A stretch of 64,000 nucleotides of DNA from positions 1-64,000 of the forward strand of contig NZ_JACHZE010000004.1 in NCBI RefSeq assembly GCF_014193285.1, given 5' to 3'. Below, in pieces: positions 25,450 to 35,273 of the stretch (position 1 is its first letter; every line of letters begins with the position of its first letter). Under the pieces are notes generated by a model that saw only the letters and a program-made list of their open reading frames with translations, was not told the origin of the DNA and ran no database searches. Both the position numbers and the translations under genes were made by a program. The DNA comes from Atlantibacter sp. RC6 (GTDB lineage: Bacteria; Pseudomonadota; Gammaproteobacteria; Enterobacterales; Enterobacteriaceae).

Positions 25450-26052
25450 CTACTCACTTTCCCGGGCTTCACTCACCACTTTGCTGAAGATTGCGATCAG
25501 CGGCGCCAGATCGCCCATCGCCCCGGCCTGATTCGCCTCGCGCCAGAACGACGGGTCGATATCACGCCAGTCGAGGCTGTATCCGGCATGGATAGCCAGT
25601 TGCTCAAAGAAAATGCGCTGGCTCAGACCGGAACCCAAGCGGAACGGGTGCAGCACGTTGATTTCGCAATAGTAATGCGCCAGTCGCTGAATAAATTCCT
25701 GCGCCGGTAGCCCCGCCAGATACCCTTCATCCTCCAGATCCTGGAACAGGTCGTTGCCCTCTTTTTCGATGTAACCGAAATGGCAAAACCGGGTATCGCC
25801 TTGGTAAATATCCACTTCACGCAGCTCGCCCGCCCAGTCGAACACGTCCTGAAACAGATGACGGTGGATAGCGCACAGATGAGGTAACCCGCGCGGGATC
25901 GGCCCGAGCGGCAGCGTGGCGGCGCGCAGCGCGATCAGTTCCAGCATCGCGGCGTCCAGACGCTGTGCCTGGCGGATATTAAGACGGTTTTTCAGCACAT
26001 CCAGCCCGGCATACAGATACGGGTCGCGCCCGTCGCCATATTTATCGCTCAT
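25450..26052 (-). CDS. fic: Fic-domain protein (AMP-transferase-type toxin component)
   Basis: 200 residues, same as E. coli Fic. The Fic core motif reads [12 protein letters not shown]. Histidine and the terminal arginine are present, but the acidic residue and asparagine of canonical HPFx(D/E)GN are replaced by Gly and Ser, a divergence I also recall in the E. coli protein. Conserved flap [12 protein letters not shown] near residue 88. The start MSDKYG at 26052 was chosen because it lies within the end of yhfG (11-bp overlap), indicating coupling to its putative antitoxin. Confidence 0.94.
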   Translation of the reverse strand: MSDKYGDGRDPYLYAGLDVLKNRLNIRQAQRLDAAMLELIALRAATLPLGPIPRGLPHLCAIHRHLFQDVFDWAGELREVDIYQGDTRFCHFGYIEKEGNDLFQDLEDEGYLAGLPAQEFIQRLAHYYCEINVLHPFRLGSGLSQRIFFEQLAIHAGYSLDWRDIDPSFWREANQAGAMGDLAPLIAIFSKVVSEARESE

Positions 26053-26212
26053 ATTGCCCCCTGAGTTCCTGAAGGCGTTGCTCGGCGGCGTCTGCATTCA
26101 ACTCAATTAACGGGATATCACGTCCTTCCAGGCGCAGGCTGGCCTGAAAGTTACCGTTTCGCTTTTGTTCCCAGAGACGGGATTTCTGTTTGTCGGTGAG
26201 TTTTTTAGACAT
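26042..26212 (-). CDS. yhfG: Fic antitoxin YhfG
   Basis: 56 residues starting [19 protein letters not shown]. It contains SLRLEG at residues 25-30, fitting the (S/T)xxxE(G/N) inhibitory helix motif of class I Fic antitoxins, in which the glutamate obstructs ATP gamma-phosphate positioning. It lies upstream of, and overlaps, fic by 11 bp: the antitoxin-toxin gene order. ATG preceded by GGAGGCGCT. Inhibition of Fic is inferred from motif and context. Confidence 0.9.
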   Translation of the reverse strand: MSKKLTDKQKSRLWEQKRNGNFQASLRLEGRDIPLIELNADAAEQRLQELRGQYER

Positions 26213-26285
26213 AGCGCCTCCCTGATCGTGACCGTATTTGCCACAAGTATAAGCAGCAAATCACAGACACGCCGGGAAGCGGCAA

Positions 26286-26308
26286 GCGCGGGTTAAACGA
26301 ACCCGCGC
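26286..26308 (-). terminator. hairpin downstream of ppiA
   Basis: A 9-bp GC-rich stem GCGCGGGTT / AACCCGCGC with a five-base loop right after the ppiA stop. There is no real U-run, so it may be a weak or Rho-assisted terminator or an RNA-stabilising hairpin. Confidence 0.5.
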
Positions 26309-26317
26309 GAAAGACGG

Positions 26318-26890
26318 TTACGGCAGGACTTTAGCAGACAGGATAACTATCGGTTTTGACGGGACATTTTGGTAAGGGCCCACGTCGTGAGTTTGGGTCT
26401 GGGCGATTTTATCAGCCACGTCCATCCCTTTCACAACTTTACCAAATACCGCATAACCAAAATCACGCTGGCCGTGGTCAAGGAAGGCGTTGTCCGCCAC
26501 GTTAATAAAGAACTGGCTGGTCGCGCTGTCTTTATCTGCGGTACGCGCCATGGAGATGGTGCCGCGGGTGTTGCGCAGGCCGTTATCAGCTTCGTTTTTG
26601 ATCGGCGCGTTGGTTTGCTTTTGTTGCATATCAGCGGTAAAGCCGCCGCCCTGGATCATAAAGCCTGGGATCACGCGATGGAAAATGGTGTTGTTGTAGT
26701 AGCCGCTATTCACGTAATCAACGAAGTTTTTTGCAGAGATAGGTGCTTTCTGGCTATTTAACTCCAGTTCGATATTGCCGGCAGAGGTCGTCAACAGTAC
26801 GCGAGGATCGCCTTTAGCAGCCAGCGCCGCAGGTGAGAGAGCGGAAAGAGCGAACACAGCTGCAACAGCCGCCAGAGTTGATTTGAGCAT
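26318..26890 (-). CDS. ppiA: periplasmic peptidyl-prolyl cis-trans isomerase A (cyclophilin)
   Basis: 190 residues. Sec signal peptide ends at ALAA (about residue 24). The cyclophilin domain has the catalytic region [15 protein letters not shown] and [33 protein letters not shown] follows. Assists folding of exported proteins. Divergent from tsgA. A perfect CRP consensus lies in the shared upstream region, in line with the CRP-dependent promoters known for E. coli ppiA. Confidence 0.97.
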   Translation of the reverse strand: MLKSTLAAVAAVFALSALSPAALAAKGDPRVLLTTSAGNIELELNSQKAPISAKNFVDYVNSGYYNNTIFHRVIPGFMIQGGGFTADMQQKQTNAPIKNEADNGLRNTRGTISMARTADKDSATSQFFINVADNAFLDHGQRDFGYAVFGKVVKGMDVADKIAQTQTHDVGPYQNVPSKPIVILSAKVLP

Positions 26891-27030
26891 GAAGCATTCC
26901 TTACGAAAACAGGGTTAAAAGCGAGTGGCTTGATTCTAAAGACCGTTACCGCATCGTGCCAGAGATTTACCTGGTTTTACGATGCCTGGCTAACATCCGA
27001 GATTTTTACCTGGAAAGTTTAGGAAATATA

Positions 27031-27046
27031 TGTGATTTGACTCACA
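27031..27046. promoter_or_regulatory. perfect-consensus CRP site between ppiA and tsgA
   Basis: TGTGA-TTTGAC-TCACA: exact match to TGTGA-N6-TCACA, 141 bp upstream of the ppiA start and 122 bp upstream of tsgA. It could act on either divergent gene; E. coli ppiA is known to be CRP controlled. Confidence 0.85.
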
Positions 27047-27167
27047 CCAAAACGTGAGTTTTGCAGCAAATAAACATCGAAATATTTATACGCATCACAA
27101 AAAGACATAAACTGCCCGCGCTTCCGGCGTCCCCAGGATGCTTTACCTTTCTCTTCACAGGATCTTC

Positions 27168-28352
27168 ATGACTAACAGCAATCGCATCAAGCTCACATGG
27201 ATCAGTTACTTTTCCTACGCCCTGACCGGCGCGTTAGTGATTGTCACCGGGATGGTGATGGGCAATATCGCCGACTACTTCGGCCTGCCGGTTTCCAGTA
27301 TGAGCAACACCTTTACCTTCCTGAACGCGGGGATCTTGATTTCTATCTTCCTGAACGCCTGGCTTATGGAAATCGTTCCGCTGAAAACCCAGCTGCGCTT
27401 CGGCTTTGTGATGATGGTGCTGGCCGTGGCGGGACTGATGTTGAGCCACAGTCTGGCGCTGTTTTCCGCCTGTATGTTTGTACTGGGCGTGGTCAGCGGC
27501 ATTACCATGTCTATCGGCACCTTTCTGGTCACCCAAATGTATGAAGGGCGTCAGCGCGGCTCGCGCCTGCTGTTTACCGACTCCTTCTTCAGCATGGCGG
27601 GCATGATTTTCCCGATGCTGGCGGCCTGGCTGCTGGCGCGCACCATTGAGTGGTACTGGGTTTATGCCTGCATCGGTCTGGTTTACGTGGCGATTTTTAT
27701 CCTGACCTTCGGCTGCGAATTCCCGGCGCTGGGCAAACACGCCAAACAAAGCGACACCCCTGTCGTGAAAGAAAAATGGGGCATCGGCGTGCTGTTCCTG
27801 TCAGTTGCGGCGCTGTGCTACATCCTTGGCCAGTTGGGCTTTATCTCCTGGGTGCCGGAGTACGCCAAAAGCCTTGGCATGAGCCTGAACGACGCCGGTA
27901 AGCTGGTGAGCGATTTCTGGATGTCGTACATGTTCGGCATGTGGGCGTTCAGCTTTATTCTGCGCTTCTTCGATCTGCAACGCATTCTGACCGTACTGGC
28001 GGGCCTCGCCACGGTGCTGATGTACTGCTTTATCTCCGGCGAACCGCAGCATATGGCGTGGTTTATTTTGACGCTGGGCTTCTTCTCCAGCGCCATTTAT
28101 ACCTCGATCATCACCCTCGGTTCTCTGCAAACCCACGTGCCGTCGCCGAAACTGGTTAACTTTATTCTGACCTGCGGCACCGTCGGCACCATGTTGACCT
28201 TCGTGGTCACCGGCCCGATTGTCGCCCACAACGGCCCGCAGGCGGCATTGAATACCGCCAACGGACTGTACGCCGTGGTGTTCGTGATGTGCTTCATACT
28301 GGGCTTTGTGACGCGCCACCGTCGCCACGGCGCGACCTCTGCCGCACATTAA
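27168..28352 (+). CDS. tsgA: major facilitator superfamily transporter TsgA
   Basis: 394 residues with 12 predicted transmembrane helices of the MFS fold; loop 2-3 lacks a strict GxxxDRxGRR. Named from Salmonella (tellurite/selenite/gold related phenotype); the true substrate is unclear. The start [14 protein letters not shown] at 27168 was chosen over an upstream in-frame ATG at 27138 because it matches the family start and has an AGGATCTTC sequence upstream. Followed by a convergent codA. Confidence 0.94.
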   Translation: MTNSNRIKLTWISYFSYALTGALVIVTGMVMGNIADYFGLPVSSMSNTFTFLNAGILISIFLNAWLMEIVPLKTQLRFGFVMMVLAVAGLMLSHSLALFSACMFVLGVVSGITMSIGTFLVTQMYEGRQRGSRLLFTDSFFSMAGMIFPMLAAWLLARTIEWYWVYACIGLVYVAIFILTFGCEFPALGKHAKQSDTPVVKEKWGIGVLFLSVAALCYILGQLGFISWVPEYAKSLGMSLNDAGKLVSDFWMSYMFGMWAFSFILRFFDLQRILTVLAGLATVLMYCFISGEPQHMAWFILTLGFFSSAIYTSIITLGSLQTHVPSPKLVNFILTCGTVGTMLTFVVTGPIVAHNGPQAALNTANGLYAVVFVMCFILGFVTRHRRHGATSAAH

Positions 28353-28367
28353 TGCACAACGCGCCCT

Positions 28368-29666
28368 TTAGTCCGCTGAAGGGCGCGTAAAGTAAATCTC
28401 CTCTCCGCCGTTATCCATTTGCACCCAGGTTTGCGACAGCTGTGTGGTGGCGATCACTTTGCCGTGACGCACCGACCAGCGCACCGGCACCTGGCGTCGT
28501 ACCGCTTCAAAGCCGTTCTCCGCCGGGAGAATAATCAGATTGGCCGGGTTGCCCTCTTCAATGCCGTACTGCGCAATGCCCAGGGTTCGGGCGCTGTTAT
28601 GCGTGATGAAATCCAGGCTCTGGTTAATCTGTTCATAGCCCATCATCTGGCAAACGTGCAGCCCCATATGCAGCACCTGCAACATATTGCCGGTGCCCAG
28701 CGGATACCATGGATCAAAGACGTCGTCATGCCCGAAGCAGACGTTGATGTCCGCCGCCAGTAGCTCCTTCACCCGGGTAATCCCGCGCCGTTTCGGATAA
28801 TCATCAAACCGCCCCTGTAAATGAATATTCACCAGCGGATTGGCGACGAAGTTAATCCCGGAGAGCTTCAGCAGGCGGAACAGACGCGAGGTGTACGCGC
28901 CGTTATAGCTATGCATCGCAGTGGTATGGCTGGCGGTCACGCGTTCGCCGATATTTTCCCGCAGCGCCAGCGCCGCCACGGTTTCCAGAAAGCGCGACTG
29001 CTCGTCGTCAATTTCATCACAGTGAATATCCAGCGGCCGGTCATATTTCTTCGCCAGTGCGAAGGCAATATTCAGCGACTCAACGCCGTATTCGCGCGTG
29101 AACTCGAAATGCGGGATCGCCCCCACCACGTCCGCGCCGAGCTTGAGCGCCTCCTCCAGCAAGGCTTCACCGTTGGGATACGAAAGAATGCCCTCCTGCG
29201 GAAAGGCCACCAGCTGTAAATCAATCCACGGCGCGACCTCCTTTTTCACTTCCAGTAGCGCTTTCAGCGCCGTGAGCGTCGGGTCGGAGACATCCACATG
29301 GGTACGCACATACTGGATCCCCTGGGCCATTTGCCACTTCAGGGTTTGCCAGGCGCGCGCCTTAACATCCTCGTGGCTCAGCGTCGCCTTGCGTTCGGCC
29401 CAGCGCTCGATGCCTTCGAACAGGGTTCCGGAGAGATTCCAGCTGGGCTCGCCTGCGGTTTGCGTGGTGTCCAGATGGATATGCGGCTCGATAAACGGCG
29501 GAACGGCTAATCCGCCGCGCGCATTCAGCACATCAAGGCTGCTGTGAACGCCGTTTTCCATCGGCGCGATAGCCCCGAACCGGCCTTTATCAATAGCGAT
29601 TTGCCATAATCCTTCTCGCCCCGGTAAACGCACATTCTGGATTAACCATAAAGACGTTGAAGACAT
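28368..29666 (-). CDS. codA: cytosine deaminase
   Basis: Metal-dependent amidohydrolase converting cytosine to uracil and ammonia (pyrimidine salvage). 432 residues, closely similar to E. coli CodA (427). Metal ligands and catalytic residues are intact: [16 protein letters not shown] (catalytic Glu and metal His), [13 protein letters not shown], and [11 protein letters not shown] (Asp). The start at 29666 has GGAGGGAG upstream. In E. coli codA is in codBA far from here; no cytosine permease (codB) adjoins this copy, and it occupies the tsgA-nirB gap that is empty in K-12. It could also accept other pyrimidines or creatinine-like substrates. Confidence 0.93.
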   Translation of the reverse strand: MSSTSLWLIQNVRLPGREGLWQIAIDKGRFGAIAPMENGVHSSLDVLNARGGLAVPPFIEPHIHLDTTQTAGEPSWNLSGTLFEGIERWAERKATLSHEDVKARAWQTLKWQMAQGIQYVRTHVDVSDPTLTALKALLEVKKEVAPWIDLQLVAFPQEGILSYPNGEALLEEALKLGADVVGAIPHFEFTREYGVESLNIAFALAKKYDRPLDIHCDEIDDEQSRFLETVAALALRENIGERVTASHTTAMHSYNGAYTSRLFRLLKLSGINFVANPLVNIHLQGRFDDYPKRRGITRVKELLAADINVCFGHDDVFDPWYPLGTGNMLQVLHMGLHVCQMMGYEQINQSLDFITHNSARTLGIAQYGIEEGNPANLIILPAENGFEAVRRQVPVRWSVRHGKVIATTQLSQTWVQMDNGGEEIYFTRPSAD

Positions 29667-29678
29667 ACTCCCTCCGCT

Positions 29679-29693
29679 GTAAACGCTTTTTAC
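29679..29693. promoter_or_regulatory. inverted repeat just upstream of codA
   Basis: GTAAA-CGCTT-TTTAC, a perfect 5-bp inverted repeat with a five-base centre ending 12 bp before the codA start. It vaguely resembles a PurR operator half (GCGTTTAC), but spacing and symmetry are not those of a normal PurR box. Confidence 0.3.
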
Positions 29694-29803
29694 AGAGTGA
29701 TACCACATTCCGCCTGGCCTGGCCCAAATTTGTTTAAAAAGCGCGCAAAATCGAAACCTGAATTAATTCCGCCACTTAGAAAATCCTACAAAAATCAAGG
29801 ATA

Positions 29804-29819
29804 TACCCATTAAGGGGTA
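29804..29819 (+). promoter_or_regulatory. NarL/NarP 7-2-7 site of the nirB promoter
   Basis: TACCCAT-TA-AGGGGTA: inverted NarL-type heptamers separated by 2 bp. They lie upstream of the FNR site exactly as in the E. coli nirB promoter. Mediates nitrate/nitrite induction. Confidence 0.85.
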
Positions 29820-29832
29820 TATGGGACGGAAA

Positions 29833-29846
29833 TTGATCTGAATCAA
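29833..29846 (+). promoter_or_regulatory. FNR site of the nirB promoter
   Basis: TTGAT-CTGA-ATCAA, a perfect match to the FNR consensus, 58 bp before the nirB start. The downstream promoter stretch GCTGAATCGTTAAGGTAGGC matches that of E. coli nirB. It predicts anaerobic activation. Confidence 0.92.
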
Positions 29847-29904
29847 GAAGGGGGTTTGCTGAATCGTTAAGGTAGGCAGTAGTAGATTAGAAATTGAGGC
29901 AAAA

Positions 29905-32451
29905 ATGAGCAAAGTCAAACTGGCTATAATCGGTAACGGCATGGTAGGCCATCGTTTTATTGAGGATCTTCTCGATAAAGCTGACGCCAGCCAGTTCGAC
30001 ATTACCGTATTTTGTGAAGAGCCACGTATCGCCTACGATCGTGTTCACCTCTCCTCTTACTTCTCTCACCACACGGCTGAAGAGCTCTCTTTAGTGCGTG
30101 AAGGTTATTATGAGAAGCATGGCGTAAACGTGCTGATGGGCGAACGCGCCATCACCATTAACCGCCAGGAAAAAGTGATCCACTCCAGCGCCGGGCGCAC
30201 TGTCTATTACGACAAACTGATCATGGCGACCGGTTCCTATCCGTGGATCCCGCCGATCAAAGGGTCTGAAACCCAGGATTGCTTCGTCTACCGCACCATC
30301 GAAGATCTCAACGCCATCGAGTCCTGCGCCCGTCGCAGTAAACGCGGCGCGGTGGTCGGCGGCGGGCTGTTAGGCCTGGAAGCCGCTGGCGCGCTGAAAA
30401 ACCTCGGCGTGGAAACTCACGTCATTGAATTCGCGCCAATGCTGATGGCTGAACAGCTCGATCAGATGGGTGGCGAGCAGCTGCGTAAGAAAATCGAAAG
30501 CCTGGGCGTAAAAGTCCATACCAGCAAAAACACCCAGGAAATCGTCCAGAGCGGTAAAAACGCCCGTAAAACCATGCGCTTTGCCGACGGCAGCGACCTG
30601 GAAGTCGATTTCATCGTGTTCTCCACCGGTATTCGCCCGCGCGACAAGCTGGCGACCCAGTGCGGCCTGGCCGTCGCGCAGCGCGGCGGCATCGTGATTA
30701 ACGATAAATGCCAGACTTCCGACCCGGATATCTACGCCATCGGCGAATGCGCCAGCTGGCATAACCGCGTGTATGGTCTGGTGGCGCCAGGCTATAAAAT
30801 GGCGCAGGTGGCGGTTGACCATATCCTCGGCAACACCAACGCCTTTGAAGGCGCCGACCTCAGCGCCAAGCTGAAACTGCTGGGCGTGGACGTTGGCGGC
30901 ATCGGCGATGCCCATGGCCGCACCCCGAACTCCCGCAGCTACGTGTTCCTGGACGAGAGCAAAGAAGTTTATAAACGCCTCGTCGTCAGCGAAGACAACA
31001 AAACCCTGCTGGGCGCGGTGCTGGTGGGCGATACCAGCGATTACGGCAACCTGCTGCAACTGGTCCTGAACCAAATCGAACTGCCGGAAAACCCGGACGC
31101 CTTGATCCTGCCAGCGCACGCCAGCCAGGGCAAACCGGCCATCGGCGTCGACAAACTGCCGGACAGCGCGCAAATCTGCTCCTGCTTCGACGTCACCAAA
31201 GGCATGCTGATCTCCGCCATCAACAAAGGCTGCCACACTGTTGCGGCGCTGAAAGCGGAAACCAAAGCCGGTACCGGCTGCGGCGGCTGTATTCCACTGG
31301 TGACCCAGGTGCTGAACGCCGAACTGGCGAAACAGGGCATCGAAGTCAGCCACAACCTGTGCGAACACTTCGCGTTTTCCCGTCAGGAGCTGTATCACCT
31401 GATCCGCGTGGAAGGCATCAAAACCTTCGACGAGCTGCTGGCGAAATACGGTAAAGGCTACGGCTGTGAAGTTTGTAAACCGACCGTGGGCTCGCTGCTG
31501 GCGTCCTGCTGGAATGAATACATCCTGAAACCGAAACACACCCCGCTTCAGGACACCAACGACAACTTCCTGGCGAATATCCAGAAAGATGGCACCTACT
31601 CAGTGATCCCTCGTTCTGCGGGCGGGGAAATCACCCCGGAAGGGTTGATGGAAGTGGGCCGTATCGCCCGCGAGTTCAACCTGTACACCAAAATCACCGG
31701 TTCGCAGCGTATCGGCCTGTTCGGCGCGCAGAAAGATGACCTGCCGGAAATCTGGCGTCAGCTAATTGAAGCGGGCTTCGAAACCGGCCATGCCTATGCC
31801 AAAGCGCTGCGTATGGCGAAAACCTGCGTCGGCAGCACCTGGTGCCGCTACGGCGTGGGCGACAGCGTCGGCTTCGGCGTCGAGCTGGAAAACCGTTACA
31901 AAGGCATCCGCACCCCGCACAAAATGAAGTTCGGCGTTTCTGGCTGTACTCGTGAATGCGCCGAAGCGCAGGGTAAAGACGTGGGTATTATCGCCACCGA
32001 AAAAGGCTGGAACCTGTACGTGTGCGGTAATGGCGGCATGAAACCGCGTCATGCGGATCTGCTGGCGGCGGACCTCGATCGCGACACCCTGGTGCGTTAT
32101 CTGGACCGTTTTATGATGTTCTACATCCGCACCGCCGACAAACTGACCCGAACCGCGCCGTGGCTGGATAACATGGAAGGCGGCATCGACTATCTGAAGA
32201 GCGTGATCATCGACGACAAGTTAGGCCTGAATGCCCAGCTCGAAGCCGAAATGGCCCGCCTGCGTGACGCCGTGGTCTGCGAATGGACCGAGACAGTGAA
32301 CGATCCGGCAGCCCAGGTTCGCTTCCAGCACTTTATCAACAGCCCGCTTCGCGACCCGAATGTTCAGGTGGTTTCCGAGCGTCAGCAGCATCGTCCGGCC
32401 ACGCCGTATGAACGTATCCCGGTCACCTTTGTGGAGGAGGAAACCGTATGA
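29905..32451 (+). CDS. nirB: NADH-dependent nitrite reductase large subunit
   Basis: Cytoplasmic siroheme enzyme that reduces nitrite to ammonia with NADH during anaerobic growth. 848 residues. Order: FAD/NAD-binding pyridine nucleotide-disulfide oxidoreductase domain (1 to about 310). BFD-like [2Fe-2S] region with CSCFDVTKG and GTGCGGC (about 425-465). Nitrite/sulfite reductase ferredoxin-like repeat. Siroheme/[4Fe-4S] domain with CVGSTWCRYGVGDS and GVSGCTRECAEAQGKD (about 635-690). First gene of nirBDC-cysG; ATGA overlap with nirD. Confidence 0.98.
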   Translation: MSKVKLAIIGNGMVGHRFIEDLLDKADASQFDITVFCEEPRIAYDRVHLSSYFSHHTAEELSLVREGYYEKHGVNVLMGERAITINRQEKVIHSSAGRTVYYDKLIMATGSYPWIPPIKGSETQDCFVYRTIEDLNAIESCARRSKRGAVVGGGLLGLEAAGALKNLGVETHVIEFAPMLMAEQLDQMGGEQLRKKIESLGVKVHTSKNTQEIVQSGKNARKTMRFADGSDLEVDFIVFSTGIRPRDKLATQCGLAVAQRGGIVINDKCQTSDPDIYAIGECASWHNRVYGLVAPGYKMAQVAVDHILGNTNAFEGADLSAKLKLLGVDVGGIGDAHGRTPNSRSYVFLDESKEVYKRLVVSEDNKTLLGAVLVGDTSDYGNLLQLVLNQIELPENPDALILPAHASQGKPAIGVDKLPDSAQICSCFDVTKGMLISAINKGCHTVAALKAETKAGTGCGGCIPLVTQVLNAELAKQGIEVSHNLCEHFAFSRQELYHLIRVEGIKTFDELLAKYGKGYGCEVCKPTVGSLLASCWNEYILKPKHTPLQDTNDNFLANIQKDGTYSVIPRSAGGEITPEGLMEVGRIAREFNLYTKITGSQRIGLFGAQKDDLPEIWRQLIEAGFETGHAYAKALRMAKTCVGSTWCRYGVGDSVGFGVELENRYKGIRTPHKMKFGVSGCTRECAEAQGKDVGIIATEKGWNLYVCGNGGMKPRHADLLAADLDRDTLVRYLDRFMMFYIRTADKLTRTAPWLDNMEGGIDYLKSVIIDDKLGLNAQLEAEMARLRDAVVCEWTETVNDPAAQVRFQHFINSPLRDPNVQVVSERQQHRPATPYERIPVTFVEEETV

Positions 32452-32774
32452 GCCAGTGGATTAACATCTGCCCAATCGACAAGATCCTGCCTGCAACCGG
32501 CGTCTGCGCCCTGCTGAACGACCAGCAGGTGGCGATCTTCCGTCCTCACCAGTCTGACGACGTCTACGCCATCAGCAACATCGACCCGTTCTTCGAGGCC
32601 AGCGTGCTGTCGCGCGGTTTAATCGTCGAACACCAGAGCGAGTTGTGGGTGGCGAGCCCGCTGAAGAAACAGCGCTTCCGCCTGCGCGATGGTTTGTGCA
32701 TGGAGGATGAAAGCCACTCCGTTGCCCATTATGAAGCCCGCGTGAAAGACGGGCAGGTGCAACTTAAAGCGTAA
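32448..32774 (+). CDS. nirD: nitrite reductase small subunit
   Basis: 108 residues, Rieske-like fold. The expected [2Fe-2S] ligand pairs are not present, as is normal for NirD. It partners NirB in the cytosol. Starts within the nirB stop (4-bp overlap), so translation is coupled. A strong hairpin-plus-T tract follows before nirC. Confidence 0.96.
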   Translation: MSQWINICPIDKILPATGVCALLNDQQVAIFRPHQSDDVYAISNIDPFFEASVLSRGLIVEHQSELWVASPLKKQRFRLRDGLCMEDESHSVAHYEARVKDGQVQLKA

Positions 32775-32781
32775 TGCCCCA

Positions 32782-32807
32782 GGGCGAGGATCCTCCTCGC
32801 CCTTTTT
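32782..32807 (+). terminator. terminator-like hairpin between nirD and nirC
   Basis: A 9-bp stem GGGCGAGGA / TCCTCGCCC with a three-base loop followed by TTTTT. It lies inside the nirBDC-cysG operon and would reduce nirC-cysG relative to nirBD, or these have an additional promoter. Confidence 0.8.
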
Positions 32808-32965
32808 AAATTTTTCCGTCCCCGGCCTCTTTGCACGCAAAGATGTGCGGTAAACCGTGGGCGTTTTGCGTGAGGCAACGCGATAAAAACAGACCGGAAA
32901 TCATTCCGGCCGCGAATGCCAGCGCAGCCAAATTTATTATTTTTCAATCTATCAGGATAACCAAC

Positions 32966-33775
32966 ATGTTTACAGACACCATCAACAAGTGCGCGGCTAA
33001 CGCGGCGCGTATCGCCCGTCTCTCTTCCGGCAATCCGTTCGGTTTTTGGGTTAGCTCCGCGATGGCGGGTGCGTATGTCGGGCTGGGGATTATTTTAATT
33101 TTTACCCTCGGCAATCTGCTCGACCCGTCGGTGCGTCCGCTGGTCATGGGCGCGACCTTCGGCATCGCGTTAACGCTGGTGATCATCGCCGGTTCGGAGC
33201 TGTTTACCGGCCACACCATGTTCCTGACCTTTGGCGTGAAAGCGGGCACCATCAGCCACGGCCAGATGTGGGCGATTCTGCCGCAAACCTGGCTGGGCAA
33301 CCTGGTGGGTTCGGTGTTCGTGGCGCTGCTGTACAGCTGGGGCGGTGGTAGCCTGCTGCCGGTAGATACCAGCCTGGTGCATACCGTGGCGCTGGCCAAA
33401 ACCTCTGCGCCCGCAATGGTGCTGTTCTTTAAAGGCGCGCTGTGTAACTGGCTGGTTTGCCTGGCGATCTGGATGGCGATCCGCACTGAAGGCGCAGCGA
33501 AATTCCTGGCAATCTGGTGGTGTCTGCTGGCGTTTATCGCGTCCGGCTATGAGCACTCCGTCGCCAACATGACGCTGTTCGCCCTGTCCTGGTTCGGTCA
33601 CCACAGCGATGCCTACACGCTTTCCGGCATCGGCCATAACCTGTTGTGGGTAACCCTGGGCAATACCCTCTCCGGCGCGGTGTTTATGGGATTAGGTTAC
33701 TGGTATGCTACGCCAAAAGCGGAGCGTCCGACTCCTGCACACATCGCAACCGTTGCGGCGAAAGCCAGCCACTAA
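32966..33775 (+). CDS. nirC: nitrite channel/transporter NirC
   Basis: FNT-family pentameric inner membrane channel for nitrite uptake and export. 269 residues, six transmembrane segments, with the FNT signature [12 protein letters not shown] and the second half motif [14 protein letters not shown]. The start [18 protein letters not shown] at 32966 is preceded by AGGATAACC. Upstream in-frame codons are leader. Eleven bases separate it from cysG. Confidence 0.97.
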   Translation: MFTDTINKCAANAARIARLSSGNPFGFWVSSAMAGAYVGLGIILIFTLGNLLDPSVRPLVMGATFGIALTLVIIAGSELFTGHTMFLTFGVKAGTISHGQMWAILPQTWLGNLVGSVFVALLYSWGGGSLLPVDTSLVHTVALAKTSAPAMVLFFKGALCNWLVCLAIWMAIRTEGAAKFLAIWWCLLAFIASGYEHSVANMTLFALSWFGHHSDAYTLSGIGHNLLWVTLGNTLSGAVFMGLGYWYATPKAERPTPAHIATVAAKASH

Positions 33776-33786
33776 GAGGTCATGTC

Positions 33787-35151
33787 GTGGATCACCTGCC
33801 GATATTTTGTCAGTTAAAACAGCGCCCCTGCTTATTAGTCGGTGGCGGGGACGTAGCAGAACGCAAAGCGCGTCTGCTGATGGAGGCAGGAGCCCAGGTT
33901 ACGGTAAACGCGCTGGCGTTTACCCCGCAGTTTCAGGTCTGGCATGACGAGGGCGCGTTAACCCTCACCGCCGGACCGTTTGACGCCAGCCTGATGGACG
34001 AGTGTTGGCTGGTAATCGCCGCCACCAATGACGACGCGGTTAACGCCCAGGTCAGCGAGGCTGCCGAAGCGCGCCGCATCTTCTGCAACGTGGTGGATGC
34101 ACCGCAGCAGGCCAGTTTTATTATGCCGTCAATTATTGACCGCTCGCCGCTGATGGTGGCGGTCTCTTCCGGCGGCACCTCTCCGGTTCTTGCGCGGTTA
34201 TTGCGTGAGAAACTCGAATCCCTTCTGCCCCAACATCTGGGGCAAATCGCCCACTACGCCGGGAAGCTGCGCCGTCGCGTCAAAACTACTTTCGGCAGCA
34301 TGAGCGAGCGCCGCCGCTTCTGGGAAAAGCTGTTTGTTAACGATCGGCTGGCGCAGTCGCTCGCCAATCAGGATGAACAAAACGTCGCGACCCTCACTGA
34401 AGCCCTGTTCACTGAACCGCTGGATAACCGCGGCGAAGTGGTGCTGGTGGGCGCCGGTCCGGGCGATCCGGGCCTGCTGACGCTGAAAGGGCTACAGCAG
34501 ATCCAACAGGCGGATATCGTGGTTTATGACCGCCTGGTATCCGATGAGATTATGAATCTGGTACGCCGCGACGCCGACCGGGTGTTTGTTGGCAAGCGCG
34601 CCGGTTACCACTGCGTACCGCAGGAAGAGATTAACCAAATCCTGCTGCGCGAAGCCCAGCGCGGTAAACGCGTGGTGCGGCTGAAAGGCGGCGACCCGTT
34701 CATTTTCGGGCGCGGCGGCGAGGAACTCGAAACGCTGATCGGCGCGGGGATCCCGTTCTCCGTGGTGCCTGGTATTACCGCCGCGTCCGGTTGTTCCGCC
34801 TACGCAGGCATTCCCCTGACCCACCGCGATTACGCCCAGAGCGTGCGGTTAATCACTGGTCACCTGAAGAGCGGCGGCGAGTTCGACTGGCATAACCTGG
34901 CGGCGGAGAAACAGACTCTGGTGTTTTATATGGGCCTGAATCAGGCGGCGACTATCCAACAAAAACTGCTGGAACACGGTATGGATACCGCTATGCCGGT
35001 GGCGCTGGTGGAAAACGGCACCAGCGTGAAACAGCGGGTGGTCACCGGCACCTTATCGCAGCTTGGCAAACTGGCGCAGCAGGTGGAAAGCCCCAGCCTG
35101 ATCTTCGTGGGCCGCGTGGTGGCGCTGCGCGATAAGTTACGCTGGTTTTAA
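33787..35151 (+). CDS. cysG: siroheme synthase CysG (trifunctional)
   Basis: Makes siroheme, the cofactor of NirB and sulfite reductase, from uroporphyrinogen III. 454 residues. The N-terminal half is precorrin-2 dehydrogenase/ferrochelatase (Rossmann [33 protein letters not shown] with the regulatory serine). The C-terminal half is SAM uroporphyrinogen methyltransferase ([32 protein letters not shown]; TPxGIP-type region). GTG start at 33787 with AAGAGGT upstream; E. coli also uses GTG. The C-terminus is 3 residues shorter than in E. coli. Confidence 0.97.
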   Translation: MDHLPIFCQLKQRPCLLVGGGDVAERKARLLMEAGAQVTVNALAFTPQFQVWHDEGALTLTAGPFDASLMDECWLVIAATNDDAVNAQVSEAAEARRIFCNVVDAPQQASFIMPSIIDRSPLMVAVSSGGTSPVLARLLREKLESLLPQHLGQIAHYAGKLRRRVKTTFGSMSERRRFWEKLFVNDRLAQSLANQDEQNVATLTEALFTEPLDNRGEVVLVGAGPGDPGLLTLKGLQQIQQADIVVYDRLVSDEIMNLVRRDADRVFVGKRAGYHCVPQEEINQILLREAQRGKRVVRLKGGDPFIFGRGGEELETLIGAGIPFSVVPGITAASGCSAYAGIPLTHRDYAQSVRLITGHLKSGGEFDWHNLAAEKQTLVFYMGLNQAATIQQKLLEHGMDTAMPVALVENGTSVKQRVVTGTLSQLGKLAQQVESPSLIFVGRVVALRDKLRWF

Positions 35152-35159
35152 ACTGGCTC

Positions 35160-35190
35160 GGGCAGGACGCCGCTCCTGCCCGGCGCTTTT
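35160..35190 (+). terminator. probable terminator of nirBDC-cysG
   Basis: An 8-bp stem GGGCAGGA / TCCTGCCC, then GGCGC and four T. The U-run is displaced from the stem, so strength is uncertain. Confidence 0.6.
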
Positions 35191-35250
35191 CCTCTGCTTC
35201 TGTCTCGCACAACCGAACGATATGGCATCCGGGCGTCCCCGCATAACATG

Positions 35251-35273
35251 AAAAAAGTCCGCAATGCGGACTT
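35251..35273 (-). terminator. intrinsic terminator of the DUF4760-like gene
   Basis: An 8-bp stem AAGTCCGC / GCGGACTT with a three-base loop and a run of T on the minus strand, overlapping the stop codon of the gene at 35272. Confidence 0.88.

Noticed and set aside
30370-31539. 389-codon open frame opposite nirB
   Set aside because: Shadow caused by GC-rich third positions of nirB; the product is low-complexity and matches nothing recognisable.
32782-32807. A nirC riboswitch or sRNA after nirD
   Set aside because: Only a simple hairpin with a T tract is present; no conserved aptamer-like structure seen.
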